Source of the DNA: Rostratula benghalensis
Lineage: Eukaryota; Chordata; Aves; Charadriiformes; Rostratulidae
Assembly: GCA_013399305.1 (NCBI GenBank)
Contig: VXAI01000046.1
Location: 2,302,631-2,366,630 of the forward strand
Length of the DNA stretch: 64,000 nt
Direction of reading: 5' to 3'
The position numbers and the translations under genes were made by a program. Shown here piece by piece: positions 12,526-26,660 of this stretch. Every line of letters starts with the position of its first letter. Within the stretch, counting starts at the first letter, position 1. The notes beneath the pieces were generated by a model. That model was not told the origin of the DNA, made no database searches, and was given only the letters and a program-made list of their open reading frames with translations.

Positions 12526-15500
12526 AAATAAACTTTGTTTGCTATACTACTGGCAGTTTCACTGGAACGACTAGAACTAACCAGAATCAGTTAGCCTCAA
12601 GAGACAGCCCTAAGAGACTACTGTGACACAAAGCTATACCAAGCATGCTTACTTATCCTGAAGGCTGGTAAAACTCTAGGAACTGAAGACATAACTACTG
12701 CCCAACTACACCCCACTGTCTCTCCATGAAGGGCTGAAGCAGCAGGTAGTATAGCAAGGCACGAACTGTGCTACGTGCTATTCCATAGTTAAACAGTGGG
12801 GTTTATCCCTCAAAATTAAAAGGAGTCTTTTAAGGCAGTTATGAAACTAATAGTTTTCTCTGCACAGAACAAGAGCCCAGGAGTACAAACTAAGTGAAAG
12901 CAAAGGTTTCAGCTTCCTTTTAAAACTCACTGCTGGCCTAAAGACCAGGTGTGTCTAACCAGGCTCATTCTCCTAACATGGCAAAAGGCGTTCTTGGAAT
13001 TAGGTGAATTTGCAAATGAGGAAAAAAAGAGGGGCTTGACCCATTTTTTGGCTATTAAAAGGATCTCAAAATCTTGAGAGCACAAGACTCCAAAAAGGTA
13101 ATGACACTCATCCCAAAAAGGCCCTTATTTTGGAATTTGATCCCAGTAACCCACCGTTAAAGACAACTGTAAATCACTGGCAGCCACAGAGTGCTGGAAC
13201 ACGAGGACTGTAAGCAAACACCATAATCTCTTTGCTTATCCAGCAAAGTCATAAGCATACACTAATGATACCGCAGAAATGGTGTAATCAACAGATACTC
13301 TGCTTTCCTGCTTACTCTACTTCATACAGAGATAGAGGTATGTTGCGATGGTGTTAATATTTCAAAACTGTTTGCACTAACAAGCAGAGGAAGATGATTC
13401 AAACAGATATTTGCACAGATTTAATGGGGCTTTTTTTACTCAAACTGACACTTTTGTAATTCAACTTTCGGCTTGCTGAACTCCAGTACTGTTTTTCTTT
13501 TCATACATCAGTACAGTCTTTTCTGTCCCTGGACATATATACATATTTTTTCTCTCACCATCTTTCACTTAAGACCCTTTTTCTGACCAGCACATAAACA
13601 AAAATATTGAGCTGCTGATTCACAATGAGACAATCAATACTGCATGCTACCTTTAATAGAATGACTTGAACACAGAGACAAATGTAACATCATAATTACA
13701 CAGCAGCCACAGTAAATGTGACAGTACCCAACTTGACTGTATTAATTAGGCAATTAATATTATCTAATTTACTAATACTTTGGTCTCAAAGTTTGCTGTT
13801 AGTGACCGCCAAACTCATAATCCAGAAGCAAACTGTCCCATTTAGAAGCTTCTACGTCTTCTACCTTCGTGGGCCAGAACATTGAAAACCTCATGCACTG
13901 CAACTTGTTAACGTGGTACACTGCTATTACAGATTGAAAATACTTTGGCAGCTTTAATGCATCCTTTCCTAGTGTAATGGCTTGGTGCATAAAAATGAAT
14001 GTTTTTCTCCAACATGATCCCTCAGCTCCTTACTGAAGATTTCAACTCATTTTACGACACATGATGAAGCAGCTTGCTTGTTATAATGTGACAATGGCAC
14101 TACTGAGCCCAACAATTTGAGCCTGAATGTGCCACCGCGAGACAGAAAAAAATCTGAAGAGGCAATTCCACCTAGAACTATGCAGCAAATGTGTAAGGAG
14201 GAGGGAGAGGAATGATTAAAGATGCATTAGCACAGTCTGAAAAACAATGCTCTCGACAAAAGAACCCTTGGTACCTCTGGTAAAAGGGGAACAGCACAGA
14301 GATTAGCTGAACTAGAGACAGAGGAAGAATTTGAGCAATTCTGATTCTCTTCGAAATACTTGAAATGTAAATGTCTCTGTTGAGAAAAAGTCAATTTTAA
14401 AACAATCTCACTAAAAAATAAATCACTTCTGAAAAGGTTTTTAAGTCTAGAAAAGAACCTTTTCCTAATTAACCAGCTCATGTATCAGATGTGGCATGTG
14501 GAATAACCTAAAGTGTGTTAAGTATGACCCAGATAGTTTTGTTTCAAGTAAATTAACATACAACATACTGAACATCCCACTCACGTTACTGCTTTTTTCT
14601 TCCCCTACAACATGGTTGCTTTGAAAGTTTGAAGTGCAGTTTTGTAACAATGTCACGCTGAAATTGTTCATTGCCTCATCCCATCTCACAACACATAGCT
14701 TCTCCTGCAACTTGTGGGTTTGGTCTCAACTCTTCATCAGAAAAAATTCCAACCACAGAAATTAGCAGTTAATAAAAGATTGATTCAATCCAGGTCACAC
14801 CCCTAACAATTAGTGTGCCTTCAGAGAGAGGCAGCTGTTTGGGTCTACTTGTTTTGCTATGGACCATTCTTGGCTTACAAAGTACCCTTAGGGAGACAGC
14901 CCAGAGGAAAATGTAAGCAGAGCCATATTTGTATTTGATACATTAAAGCCCACATGGGTTAAACACCACATTCAATCTCTCTCCTCTACTAAACAGACTA
15001 AGCCATTTTCTGTATTGCCAAACTGCCAGAGAACCTGTTCTTGGTCTCAGTAAAGGACCAGTCCTGTGGTCTTCATTCATACATTTGAAGGAGCCAACCA
15101 CAGCAAGCACTTGTACGCTGGTTCCTAACATACGTGGTAGCAGCCCTATTACTGTTTGGCAGCCTTCATTTCAGTCTCTGGACTTCAAGAAATGAGTACA
15201 TTACAGACTGCTGGACCAAGCTAACTACTTCTTAAGAGTCTCAAAATTAAGAATTTTTAAAGATTTTATTGTGAAAAGATGCCTCTTTTAGTAACATATT
15301 CTAACGAGTTTCTATAAGGATCTAAAATACAAAATGCTCATTAAAGCACAAATTTTAAATCTGCACATTTGCACATTGCCCACATTAAGACATCACTTGC
15401 TTTTGCAAAGTGTGTAGACCCCTTTAGAATGGTAGAAAGCACTTGTATACACAACAAAGGAATCACTCTATTTTAAACAGAAGCAAGTATTCTTTCTGAT

Positions 15501-17441
15501 TTTGTAAGTGTGAAAATCTTATTGCCACTCCACATCCGTACTGTACTTTGCACGTATCTACACTGAGCGCTCCCCTCAGTGCAGGGAAGCAGAACCATGC
15601 AGATTCCCAGCCCAATTCATTAGGAAGTTCTGCATCGTCTACTTGTGTTTTCTACAGAATTAGCTTGCAAAAAGCGTGGGAGATTTCAGGAGTGATGAAA
15701 CACCCCAGCTATCCCGGTTCTGCTGCAATGTACGAATGCCTAGCACCCTGGTGTCTCTCACAGGGATGCATAGCCCAAAGAAGGCAATCTAAACCGATCA
15801 AGATATTCCTGAGGGAACTCTCCATTAAATCCTAGCCATTTAAAACACTAACTCATTACAAGAAATAATTACCATAGCAACCATTGCACACCATGCATTT
15901 GCTAGCATGAACAACAGTGTGTCTTCTTGGGGGAGGAAGTGTGAGGGAAGCAAGTAAAAACAAAAACTTCTAGAGAGGTTTAGCATCGTCAGTCACAATT
16001 AGATTATGTTTTACTGTATTTTAATCAAAATAACGTTTCCTAAAAGAATGTTTCCTGTATTTTTTCAAGCAAGCAGCAAACATTTCAGAATTTGCATGAC
16101 AAAAATGTCAACATTTCACAAGGCTTTGTACCAAAGCCCTTTAGTGCTTTTACTTAAAATAGCACTTGATATACTCCAATCTGTCTCATTTCACTTCGGA
16201 TGCAAAGACAAGCAAGGCTGCAAGCTGAAGACTTGAGGAACCTGTCTTTGTTTTTAGGCTGGGGCTTGGTTTGTTGTTCTGGTTTTGTTTTGTTTTTCTT
16301 GTCCTCTTTGTATTGGAACTTCTGTGTAACTCCCATTTTAACACAGACACTAAAGAGATATCCAGATGTCCCAGCACCTTAGATCACCCTGTCACAGAAA
16401 ACAAAATGCAATTTCTCATCCACAAAAATGGAAACAGCACTGCTCTAACTGCTTTAATGCAAACACACTACAGACTGAGTGACAGAATCACATGACTGCA
16501 TGAGAAAGACTGATGCCAAACCAGGGCCAATAGAGTTGTACAGAAGAGAGTGTGGGAGCACAGATCTAGACAAGCTGCCTTCACCAGGACAGACTCTAAT
16601 ACCTTGTGAGATATTTAAAGTGTCCAAAGAAACCTAGACAATTCTAGAAAGCCTGTTAAGCTTCTACCTGCTATTGTTAATGCCTGGTTATCTCAGAATT
16701 GGTAACAAGACCCCAGGACTTGTGAGCGTGGTGCTTACCATCTGCACAGAGGAGCAGAACTGTTCAACTGATGGTTGTGCAGCCAGTTCTAGCACATTCT
16801 TATACCTCACATTTATGAGGCTTGCCTAAGAAACAAGTGTTAGCAAAATAACTTCAGAGGTTCTGGACACTACAGGCCTGGAAGAGCGTATTTCATCAAG
16901 GAGTTTTCTAATATCAATTACAGATTGCAAAGAGCAAAAGATTCTGCCCCCTTTAGAGCTCCTTCCACTTCTCAAGCTTTCTCTTCCTTTCTTCAGAGAA
17001 AAATCTGTTATTTTACTTTACAGGTTTGAACAAAGCAAAAAAGTGAAACCCTTGGGGCCAGGAGACTTGCACTTTAAAGGTCGTTGTAATGAACTGTTTC
17101 ATGGTAGTTAATCACTCTAATGGTGCTTCCTTTCCTCAGTAGAAGTTTCCCTACCTGTACTCTCCAAGTGCTCTCCAATCCTCCTCTAATACAAGGCCCA
17201 GAGGGTTCGAGCGTGTTCCAGCACTGGAACATCGGGCTGGGCAAAGGGCAAAATTCCCTTAACTCCTCTAGCTGATTTTCTTCCAAATGTGTTTCAGGAT
17301 AACCACATTTTAACTTCAGCACTACACAGAACATGATTTTTCTAACAATTAGAACAGGATCTTTTATCACTTTTCAGTCATTAGCCTTCTGCTTTGTCTC
17401 TGTGTTTTTCAGTTAGATTTCATTACATCAAAATTGTAATA

Positions 17442-17456
17442 TTTTTTTTTTTTTTT
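17442..17456. repeat. Poly(T) tract, 15 bp
   Basis: An uninterrupted run of 15 T. I see no retrogene or SINE body next to it, so it is listed as a homopolymer only. Confidence 0.9.
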
Positions 17457-20400
17457 AAACTTTGGATGAAATCCTGGACGTGCTTTTATAGCTGTAACTC
17501 ACTATTTTGGAAAAATAAGCTTGTGATAAAGAGACAGAAATATGGATTTGAGACCCACTCTTATGGTTTGGGCAAAGGGGAGAAATTTTGATCCTTCTAT
17601 CTCAGTGGGAAAGGAGATGAGATTCCCAGTTAATGCTATGTGCACCTACCCAGATTTGATTATCAGTGCTTTTCTGTCAGGGGAAGGAAGGACTCCTCAC
17701 AGTAGTGGAGGCTCATTGCCCTGGTTCACCATCTTCCTGACCTCCTGCTTCTGAAGTGCTTGGTTTGTACACAATGATAAAGCATCAGCTTTCAAGCATT
17801 TCTTGGTATTAATAGATGATTACTTGTAGACACTTACAGTGTCTACTTGTGAGTGATAATTTGAGAGACTGATATTTTAAAAAATGCATTTCTTTTAAAC
17901 TCTGCCTGTCTTCAGTCCTGTTTTCAATGTGATGTAGTTTATTAACCCATTGGAAAAAAGACCATTCAAGGTCACGCCATTGAAAAGAGGTCATTTCCCT
18001 CTAAATGCTGTAAAGTAACTGTTCACATAGAAATAAACACCAAAACTTTCAGGAATGTCATATACTTCCACAACCCCTTCCTTCCTCTGCCTTTGCTTCT
18101 TGCCAACTACTAACAAGAAATGTGAAAGTAATCCTAGTTTTCATTTGAAGCTATCTCAGCTTTAAGAGAGCCTTCTGAAAATGATTGATGCTATGATTTA
18201 AACCCATAGGTAACCCCTGAAATCTGCTTTGAATAGCAACAAATGCCTAACAATATCTTGAGCGCTTGCAGCAAAGAAATCTAATCTCTGAACTCCTAAA
18301 GGTCAAGATTTACTGCCTGGTAACATGGCTCAAGTGTAAATGCTCTGTAATGCTACACTAGGTGATTGCTTTGCTCTCTAGACAATGTCAATTTTGTCCA
18401 AGTAGCGGCAGATGTGTCTAGCATTAAGTCAGAATGGTGTCAAGGGCCCTTTTGAACAGTACCACTTCTCAGAGAAACTGGTCCTAAAGCCCTAGTCTAT
18501 TAAGACCATACCCAAAAGACAGACATTTAAAACTTAAAGGAGGCTGGAGAATCAAGGTGCATTAGAGCTCTAATGTTTCACAGTCAGAAAGCCCAGAAGA
18601 AATTCTCTTGCAATACAAATGCACATCCTTAAATCTTACAAGCCTTCCTAGCTTCTCCCCAAGCAGTGCAGCTAAGGTAACTTACACCAGGAACAGATTT
18701 GCCTCCAAATATACTTGTCTCCAAACCTCTTCCTCCTGAAGTTCCTCAGTCAGGTGCTGCCATGGTCTCCTCCCACAGAGGGTAGCACCACTCCTTTACC
18801 TGAGCCATTTATGGACATACCCATAGCAGCTACGAAATCCCACCCTAAAACTGCTTTTCAAAACCAGTCATCACTGCTCTGACCTCTCCAAGCTACAGAG
18901 ACACAATAATCAAAGACTCCATTAAATTTAATACTACCATTTCAACATGTTCTATGTCCAAGAAAGTAGGAAAGGCACGCCCCATTTGCAAATAAATAGC
19001 TATAATCAGCCTCCAGAGGATCCAGTGCCCTTTAGTTCTACTTCTGTAAAAGAAGCAACACCACATGGTTCCAAAAACAACAGTGGAAGTTCCTCACACC
19101 CTTTCCCCTTTCACAAGCGGTAGTTGTGTCACAAAGCAGGCTGAACCCTATTCCCTGCAGAGCTTTAACACATCTGGTGATAGCCCCTCCATAGCTGCTG
19201 CTGCAGAGCAGAGTGACTAACAAGATACCCGGGCAGACTACCTTATTTTTCATGTCTGCAGTGTCTAAAGAATATTCATGGGGATGCTTAGCACAGCTTC
19301 CAGGCTCTGCCTGCTAAACCAACGACATTTCCCAAGAGTCAGAATTTCAATGAAGAGTGAAGTACCCCAGTTAGATGTCAGTCCTTGGGCCTGTGGTTAT
19401 TTTCTACTTATTTTCTCCAGTGTGCTGTATCAGAAGGATTAAACCAAGAGTTTCCATTTTACATACAAGTGCATTAGTTTTGTGACAGCAGGTGTAAAGT
19501 AGAATGCTAATAATAAGCACTTTAAGCCTTTCCCTCTTTCCACTGCTTTCCAAAATCAATTCTCTAAGGATTTACCTCGCACCCACCTTATTTTGCTGTA
19601 CTAGAGCCAGGTTTTATTGGTCACAAGCATTGCTAAAGCCACTCCAATTTCTCAACACCAGGAGACAGAGGTCTCTCTATCTCCCTTCTAAACACATTAT
19701 TCTAGGAATCTTCAAGCACCAAGTCTCCAAGAAGAAAAAGAGTAACAAAAAAAAAATGCAGAGTCAATTTTGAGGAGGCATAAGTCAATTGAGAAGGCCA
19801 AGTCAATTCCTTCATAAACTTTCCATGGAGGGCAGTAGATAGCCTTTTGAAGAAGCTCTGATAGAATCAGACTCTGCTTATGTGCAGAAGTCATATTGGG
19901 GTAACTAAAAAAATCAATGTAAAATCCTAGTGCAGACAACAGTTTAATTTTAATTACATGGGCTGAGTTTCTGGCTTTAAATCATACAAGTGATTTCAGC
20001 AGTGCGACCAGAGTAGGCACTTCTGCCAGACCTCACTGTGAGCTTACTCACCTATATCATTTGAAGTAATCCTTTTGAAGTCTTATTTATGGATGCATGA
20101 AAAGCACGATGCCATACAGCCCCATGCTGGGCACACTGTCATTAAGCTCTGAATGGCAGCAAATGTAATTTAACTTCTCTGAATGGCACCATTTGGAATA
20201 GGCCCAGGAAAACCTAGTATAAACCGATTTTTAGCAGCATCAGATATGTAAGTATTTACAGAGCTCTTTGTAAACACACTGCAATTAAAAACATTTAATA
20301 GAGAGCAAACCCACTTTACCATATGGCAAATCATCTTCGGTTAAGGAAGAGAGCCTTAGTGTCTGACAAAGAGGGCAAGGGAGACAGACTGTAAATTCGA

Positions 20401-21774
20401 AAGACCTGACAGAGAAGGGGCCCCCAGAATAGCTTATCTAGCTTAGAATTACAACAACAACGGAGAAAAAGTAGCCCCAGGCCTCAAATCTTTGCCATGG
20501 GATCCAAAGACACCTGTAAAAATCCCTACATAGCACCAACATATCTTATATGAAAAACAATTGCTTCAAGCAGCAGGAAGTATAAGGAGCAGCATTATCC
20601 CAGAACATCACAGCCTGTTAGTGCTGTCAAGAACTGCATCAGGAGATTAATCTCCATCTACGCAAGGCTTCCTCTAGAGTTAACATTTCACATGCCAAGT
20701 CAGTATGGAGGGGAAAGGCTAATGGTGGGATGGAAAATACAACTGAACCCTGCAGCAAAACTCTTGGAATCCTCCTTAAGGATCCATTTGATACAAAGTG
20801 AAGAAAAGAGGACTCAGCAGATTTAGCCAAACTCTTGAAAATGCTTGGAAATACACATTTGTCCAAACAAAGCAATTTTTATTGTTTTTCACAGATAGAA
20901 ATGTCATGTGGTGACTTAACGAAAAGAAATATTTGTGTTTTCTTTTTGACCAAGTTGTTTGCTAGAGTCCTGCTTGCAGAGCCCTCCAAGTGACCCTAAC
21001 AGAAATTAAATACAAAATGGGTTCTCGGGGAATGAGATACTTATCATTCCCTGAAAACTGCTAGTGAACAAAACCATCTAGAACGTCAGTAATCCTACGT
21101 CCTTCATTCCCACAATACAGGGCAGCTCATGAAGCTGGGTAACTGCACCTCCAGCTGCCCAGCGCTGGAGCAGCTCTCCCTCTGCACAGTGGGAAGCAAA
21201 ACTCTGCTCTAGAGGAAGGTACCAGCAGGAGTAACAGATGATACAGTCAAGCTCTGCAACTCCCTGCGGCAAAAATTCAGATGATAACCTTACTAAGAGT
21301 CAAGTACAGGCTGACAATGCAGATGGAGACAGTACTGTAAAATACAGAGAGAACAGCACCAGTCCCACGGCACAGGCAGGTCGGGAGCCAACAAGGCAAG
21401 AAGCCACCCCGCTTCATGCAAATGTCAGCCCACTATTATGGGATTTTTGTGTCAGCAGAGAAGCACACCTGAACGTGCTCTGAGCAAGGCCTGGCACAGG
21501 AAAAAAAATACCTCCAAAAGCCTAGTTTAGAATCTGCAGTGATCCTGGTGATGAGAAGTGTACAGACAGAGTCCTTTTTTAACAGGACTTTTACAGGATG
21601 TCAGATGCTAGAGTTGTCAAATGCCTCAGAAACACCTGAGTAGCCTTCAGCAAGTCACATGCTTTCATAACAGGTCAAAGTTGAGCGACGTTTTTAAGCT
21701 TCAATTTGTCCTAAATGAGCCAATACATAAAACTAATGAGATGGTAATTTTTTTCTTCCAGTTAATGTTCTAGG

Positions 21775-21831
21775 TGGAGGATGGAGAGCAGGGAGAGGCA
21801 GGAAGAGAGGCAGGGAGATGCAGGGAGAGGC
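21775..21831 (+). repeat. Purine-rich imperfect minisatellite (GGGAGAGGCA-like)
   Basis: About 57 bp made almost only of purines, built from irregular copies of GGGAGAGGCA, GGAAGAGAGGCA and GGGAGATGCA. Period and copy number vary, so it is a degenerate GA-rich tandem repeat. Such homopurine stretches can form triplexes and often vary in length between individuals. Confidence 0.7.
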
Positions 21832-22818
21832 TGTCCAAACTCCTGAACTTGATTAGACTACTTTAACCTGCAACAAAGAATAAGACACAGATACTCACAC
21901 AGAGGGTGGCTTCAGCTGCCCTGCCTGCCCAGGATTCAGACCGATCCAGCCCTAGTTACAGGAAGAAATAAAACACAAGGTTGTTTAACAAGAACATCGC
22001 ATGGGTTTACAACGTTAAAAAAAATTAAGATTCAGTACAACAACATACTCCTGTAACCCAAGAACTAATTTTTTTTCCAACATATCTTTTTAATACCATA
22101 GGGATGGTCTAACAGCCGCTGTAACTGCACGAAGTCTGACAAGTTACACTTGTGTGCATCGACTGAACTGCTACTCCTACAGCTACAGCAAATATAAAAC
22201 ATAGGAAGCATCATCCTGCATTAAAGCAACACAATCTTGTCTCTTATCTCTATCAGCAGATACCACACAGCAACAGATACCCAGGAAGATAGAAAAACAG
22301 CAGGCAGATATGAAAGAAACACATTCAGAGAGCAATTCTGCAGTTACTGTATTAGTTACAGTCACCCCGTGGACTGAAGCATGAGACTGTCTCTCTGCCA
22401 AAATTCTCGGGGCTTTTATTTTTTTAATCCTTAATCTTCTTTGATGTTAATCTGATTGACATTTTCCAACCAGAAAATACACTTTTGACTATATATACAT
22501 ACACACACCCCCCAATCTACCAAAATTAAACGTGTACATTCAATTGCTTATTTTGAAAATGTTTCTATAAAAACCCCTTATCTTAGTAAAAAACTATCTA
22601 CTTGCAAACTAACTGCTTATTTCAAAATTCAAGTTTGTTACATTAGCAATCAGTTGTGAAAATCAAGATTATATCTAATTAGATTTTTCTTGTAAACTAA
22701 ATACCTACTTCCTTTTGCGAGCTGATGATAACACGTCAAATGTATGTGGACTCAAGACTAGAGAGCAGGAATATTACTTAAGCTAAATTTAGAAGTGTTG
22801 CTACAGTAAGCAACGGAT

Positions 22819-22867
22819 GGCTTAGATGATCTGAAAGGTCCCTTTCAACCTAGGCAATTCTGATTCT
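22819..22867 (+). mobile_element. CR1 LINE 3'-end stub
   Basis: GGCTTAGATGATCTGAAAGG, then CCCTTTCAACC and a final ATTCTGATTCT, is the typical CR1 3' end with its short terminal repeats. About 49 bp remain. It is more diverged from the 37.2-kb copy than the stub at 42817 is, which suggests an older or different subfamily. Plus orientation. Confidence 0.8.
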
Positions 22868-25800
22868 AAGCCTAAATCTTGTCACATTTCTGACAAGGCC
22901 GTGCCTCCCTCCAGCATCCACCAAAATTCTGCTTTGTCTTCAGGGCAGAAGTCCCAAGGTCTGCTGCAAGACACAGAGCCCGACAGTACAAGGAACAGAC
23001 AGGATTTGCCCAAGGTATGTTGCAGCTGCTGCAAGACAGGCACACACAGACTTTCAATGATCTATCTGCCCTGTAGTTTAGCCTGGGAACTCAAAAGCCC
23101 CTGGAAACCTGGAGTGTCCAGGTCAGGATCTGACCTGTTTAGGGGTTTCTCCCATCTGATTAGTCATGGGATAGAATACATCTTAAACATGGTGTAATTC
23201 TGGTGTTACTCACATGGTACCTGGGAAGGGTGATGAGTTTGTGACTTCATAGGGACTTCAGAAGTGTAAGATAAATATATGAGGAACAAATTCTGGTTTT
23301 GTTTGAAATGTAATCCAGTTTCCTCAAATACTCCAGCCTAGGCTCATGCCCAGTAATGTGGCAACAGGCACGTTTACTCACTGCAACGTTTTCTTTTCAT
23401 GATTTTTTTCTCAGGGACAGCCACGGTAACGAGTCATGAGGAAGCTGGAATTTCCAATCAGCCTGAACCAAATACTTAGATCTGTAAGTCTGATCACGAG
23501 AATTGCTCTTCTGAACCCCCCTCAGCAGGTTTATAAAACCCTCTGTCTCTTGTATCTCCTGAGTAATTTCTTATTTACTTTTCACAGTTCAAGACTGAAA
23601 GAGCATTGTGCAGCACTCTCTTTATCTGCTGCTTCTTTCCCTGTTAGTTAATACTAATAAGGTTTGAGTTTCCTCCTGCAACAAGGCTTGTGTGTCTCAA
23701 ATTCATAATAAAGACAGAGAAAGGGAAGTCCACTACTTGGCATGAAACCAGATCAGTCCCAGATTCGTTCATGAATTCTAGTAAATTGGATATAGCAAGA
23801 GTCGTGATACCTAAGCTCCAGCCTCTGCATTTCAGCTTTTCCTTTTTGTTTAAAAAACACAGCATTTTCCTGGTTTGGTAGCGGGGTGGTTGTCTGATGA
23901 TGACATTGAAGAGCACAAGGGTCTTGAACTTCTAGCAGTGTGGGCAAAGTGCTTAAGATACAAAGTTGAGGCAGTCAGACCTTCCAGGGGGTACAGCTAG
24001 AATGTAAGTACTGCTAGTTGATGAAATCTATTTATTAGCCTTCACTTCCTCTGTCACCCAACACATACCATTTCACATTCTTCACATTGACCAAATCTTA
24101 CCTTAAACAATCCTTTTTCCTGATAATGCCCAAATTCTTACACTGCCTACCTGAAAATAATTTCTTTGCTTTGTGCTGCACACCACTGGCTATTAAGGAC
24201 TGAACAGAGATCCACCAATTCTCTTCTATCTTTTGGATTTGAATCACAAAAGTGTTATAACTCCCAGCATGCGATCACAACTGAAATGAGCTAGTCCTTA
24301 ATTAAACAGAGGTTGAAGCTCATTGTTTAATTAAACAGATGTAAGTGCCTATCATTCAACTATTCCAAGCATACACTGCGTATCATTTAATCTCACCACC
24401 CACGCGATGAAGAGACAGCTCTAAGACTTTGCTGCAATCAAACTGTTTCAAGTAAGCCAACCTATGCTTTTAATGGAAGAATTTTTGCAATGACTGGGTA
24501 AGCAGGTAAAAGAACAGTAAATGTGAATTTATTAAGAGAGCCATTTCCAGTAAAGTGTGTGTGAAATGAGAATCTCTGTATGGAGCAGGAAATGGCCTTG
24601 CAGCACACCCACACCTCTTGCTTTTTCTGACATACAGAGGCCACTCTAGGAAAGGCTTCATAGCATCTTGTATACCTTTCAAACAACACTCCTGTAATGT
24701 GTAAAATACAGAGTAGATTCTTGTTTGGGCAAAGAAGGTGTATTTTACTTAAACCACTTTAAGGAAGCCGGAGCTCTGTGTTCATAACTACAGCCAACAA
24801 CTCAAATATCTACAAGATGAACCTACCTGCAATGCCAGACAGACTCTTTCTTAGATGTTCAAAGCAAGATGCCTGACAACAGAGGAGGCAAACACTTTTT
24901 TGTATCTCCTTTCTGTGTAGCAGTCGGAAGATAGACTCTTTTGCTCCAGAAAGCAGCTATCTGAAAGGATTTTGCTGCAGAAAGGGAAAATAAAGAGTGC
25001 TACGTTAGGCAGTCAGCTTCTTACCCATACCTGGCAGATCCAATTGTTTATGAGGGAGCAGGGGGAAAGAGACCGACAGACTTTTTTCTCCAGATTCCTC
25101 AAGCCACCTGGCAAAAACAGGATGGATCCCAGAATGGATTGAAAAATGTGGACAGAGAGTCTGAATTAGAATACTTGGCAGTGAAAGGTACTTAAAATAT
25201 GGGCAGAGAACTTGTAGTTGCACTTCCACATTTGACAGAATAGTCACCACAAAAAGATCTGGTTGACTTTCTGCCTCCAACCACTTGCTTCCATCCCTTG
25301 TGCCAGTGGCCAATGTCCTCTTAGACTGCACTACAGCATACACTGAAGGTGGCAGTGTGACAGAGGGAGTAGCCCCTTGTCTCCCTCATCAAGTGGATGT
25401 CTTCAACCTGTGTTGCCAGCTGATAGCCCAGCACAAGAGCATTTGTTACCTTGGATCAGGAGAAGGTTTGGCTGAAAACAACTCCCTCACCCAAAACTCA
25501 AGTTCCCTGGCCTTGCCTGCAGAAATGCCTGTACCAGTAAAGCACAGGGAAAGCGTGAAGATGAGGGCGATGTTGGGGATTGGCTTGGTTTCTTGTTTTG
25601 GAAGGTAATCCATGCAGATTTAAGAATGTACATCACATTATGGCCTGAGTTTTGTCCATTCCACTGCTTGTAAAATGCAGCTACGCAATAAAAAAAAATA
25701 TTGTTATCATTATTTTAAACAACAGTTAATTTGAAGAAACTTAAAAGAAAAGTGAACCATCAAGGTAATTTCTGCAATGTGGTTCAGAGGACAGAGGAGG

Positions 25801-26531
25801 TGGCATTCTCACCATAGCAGGAACAAGAGTAGGAGAGCTAGAACTTCTCAGATTAGCTTTACCAGAGGCTTCGTAATGCAGTTGTCTATGTCTACCACAG
25901 ACTAACACCCTGACTTGAAGACTCAGGTGGCCAGAGAAAGTTTGTTAAAAACAAAAGAAAAAAGTTTTTTAAAATCAATAAAACCATGGAGCGTTTGTGG
26001 TTTTCTTACAGGGGAGGCTGGATTGTACCTTTTCAAGGGAACAGAAGTCACTTACTGAGCACGTATCGAGCAGTAGCCTAATGTACAGCCTGGTGGTGCT
26101 TGGACAATCCAGTAGGGAGCAAAGCACACAATCCGACACAGAAAAGAACGTGCAAGGATTAGGAAGGAGTCGGTCCTTTATGCTCTTACTGCCCAGCTGA
26201 GCAGTCCAGACTTTAGCCCTTAAAATTGTCTACAAAATGTCTGAACTTTTACAGATACCCAGCTATGAAGCTGATTACTGAAAAACCACAAGACACATTT
26301 GCAGCAATTAGTTTTCTGAAACCACAAATCAGGTGGGAAATAAAAACATGGGAAATGTTACAAGGGGAGAAGCAACGGCATTTGGAAATGACTTGTTCTA
26401 GCTCAGCTTTTCTGTTCCTCATGATAACAAGGTTACACCTGCTGGCACAAGTCTCTCCACAACAGTCCAGATTATTTTTCTTATGTTTCAACATGAATAG
26501 CATAATGCAATCATATTGGGTTTTCCCCATA
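22868..26531. other. Non-coding DNA, no gene recognised
   Basis: No recognisable gene. Opposing open frames at 25005-25343 (minus, 112 codons) and 25285-25608 (plus, 107 codons) lie in a locally GC-richer patch but show no known domain. A palindromic AT-rich site at 24298-24339 is listed separately. Confidence 0.6.
24298..24339. promoter_or_regulatory. Palindromic FOX/homeodomain-like site with direct repeat
   Basis: TTAATTAAACAGA occurs twice, at 24298-24310 and 24327-24339. The second copy lies in the perfect 14-bp palindrome TGTTTAATTAAACA (24324-24337). The palindrome combines a TAATTA homeodomain core with TGTTTA/TAAACA forkhead-type half-sites facing each other. The repeat and palindrome are seen directly; transcription-factor binding is inference from known consensus motifs. 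Confidence 0.35.
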
Positions 26532-26586
26532 TGTATAGCCTTCATAGAGAGTGGGGGGGGGGGGGGGGGGGNNNNNNNNNNNNNNN

Positions 26587-26619
<33 letters not shown>

Positions 26620-26660
26620 GTATAGCCTTCATAGAGAGTGGGGGGGGGGGGGGGGGGGGG
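26532..26660. other. Assembly gap (15 N) in poly(G) with duplicated flank
   Basis: A 22-bp flank running from TGTATAGCC to GAGAGTG occurs at 26532-26553 and again at 26619-26640. The order is flank copy 1, G run (from 26553 to 26571), N (26572-26586), G run (26587-26618), flank copy 2, G run (26640-26660), then unique sequence. The simplest reading is that one locus was placed twice when contig ends were joined across a poly(G) tract that is hard to sequence. The true tract length is unknown, and peptides of repeated Gly or Pro predicted here are artefacts. Confidence 0.85.

Larger units (their letters stand above)
12526..22818. other. Non-coding DNA, no gene recognised
   Basis: About 10 kb without a recognisable gene or large transposon. 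The longest frames are 60-98 codons, are scattered over both strands, and resemble no family I can name. It contains a T15 run (17442-17456) and a purine-rich imperfect minisatellite (21775-21831). No RNA gene was seen. Confidence 0.65.

Noticed and set aside
25005..25608. Opposing frames of 112 and 107 codons with an AATAAA word shortly downstream of the plus one
   Set aside because: No homology recognised; AATAAA is common in AT-rich DNA.
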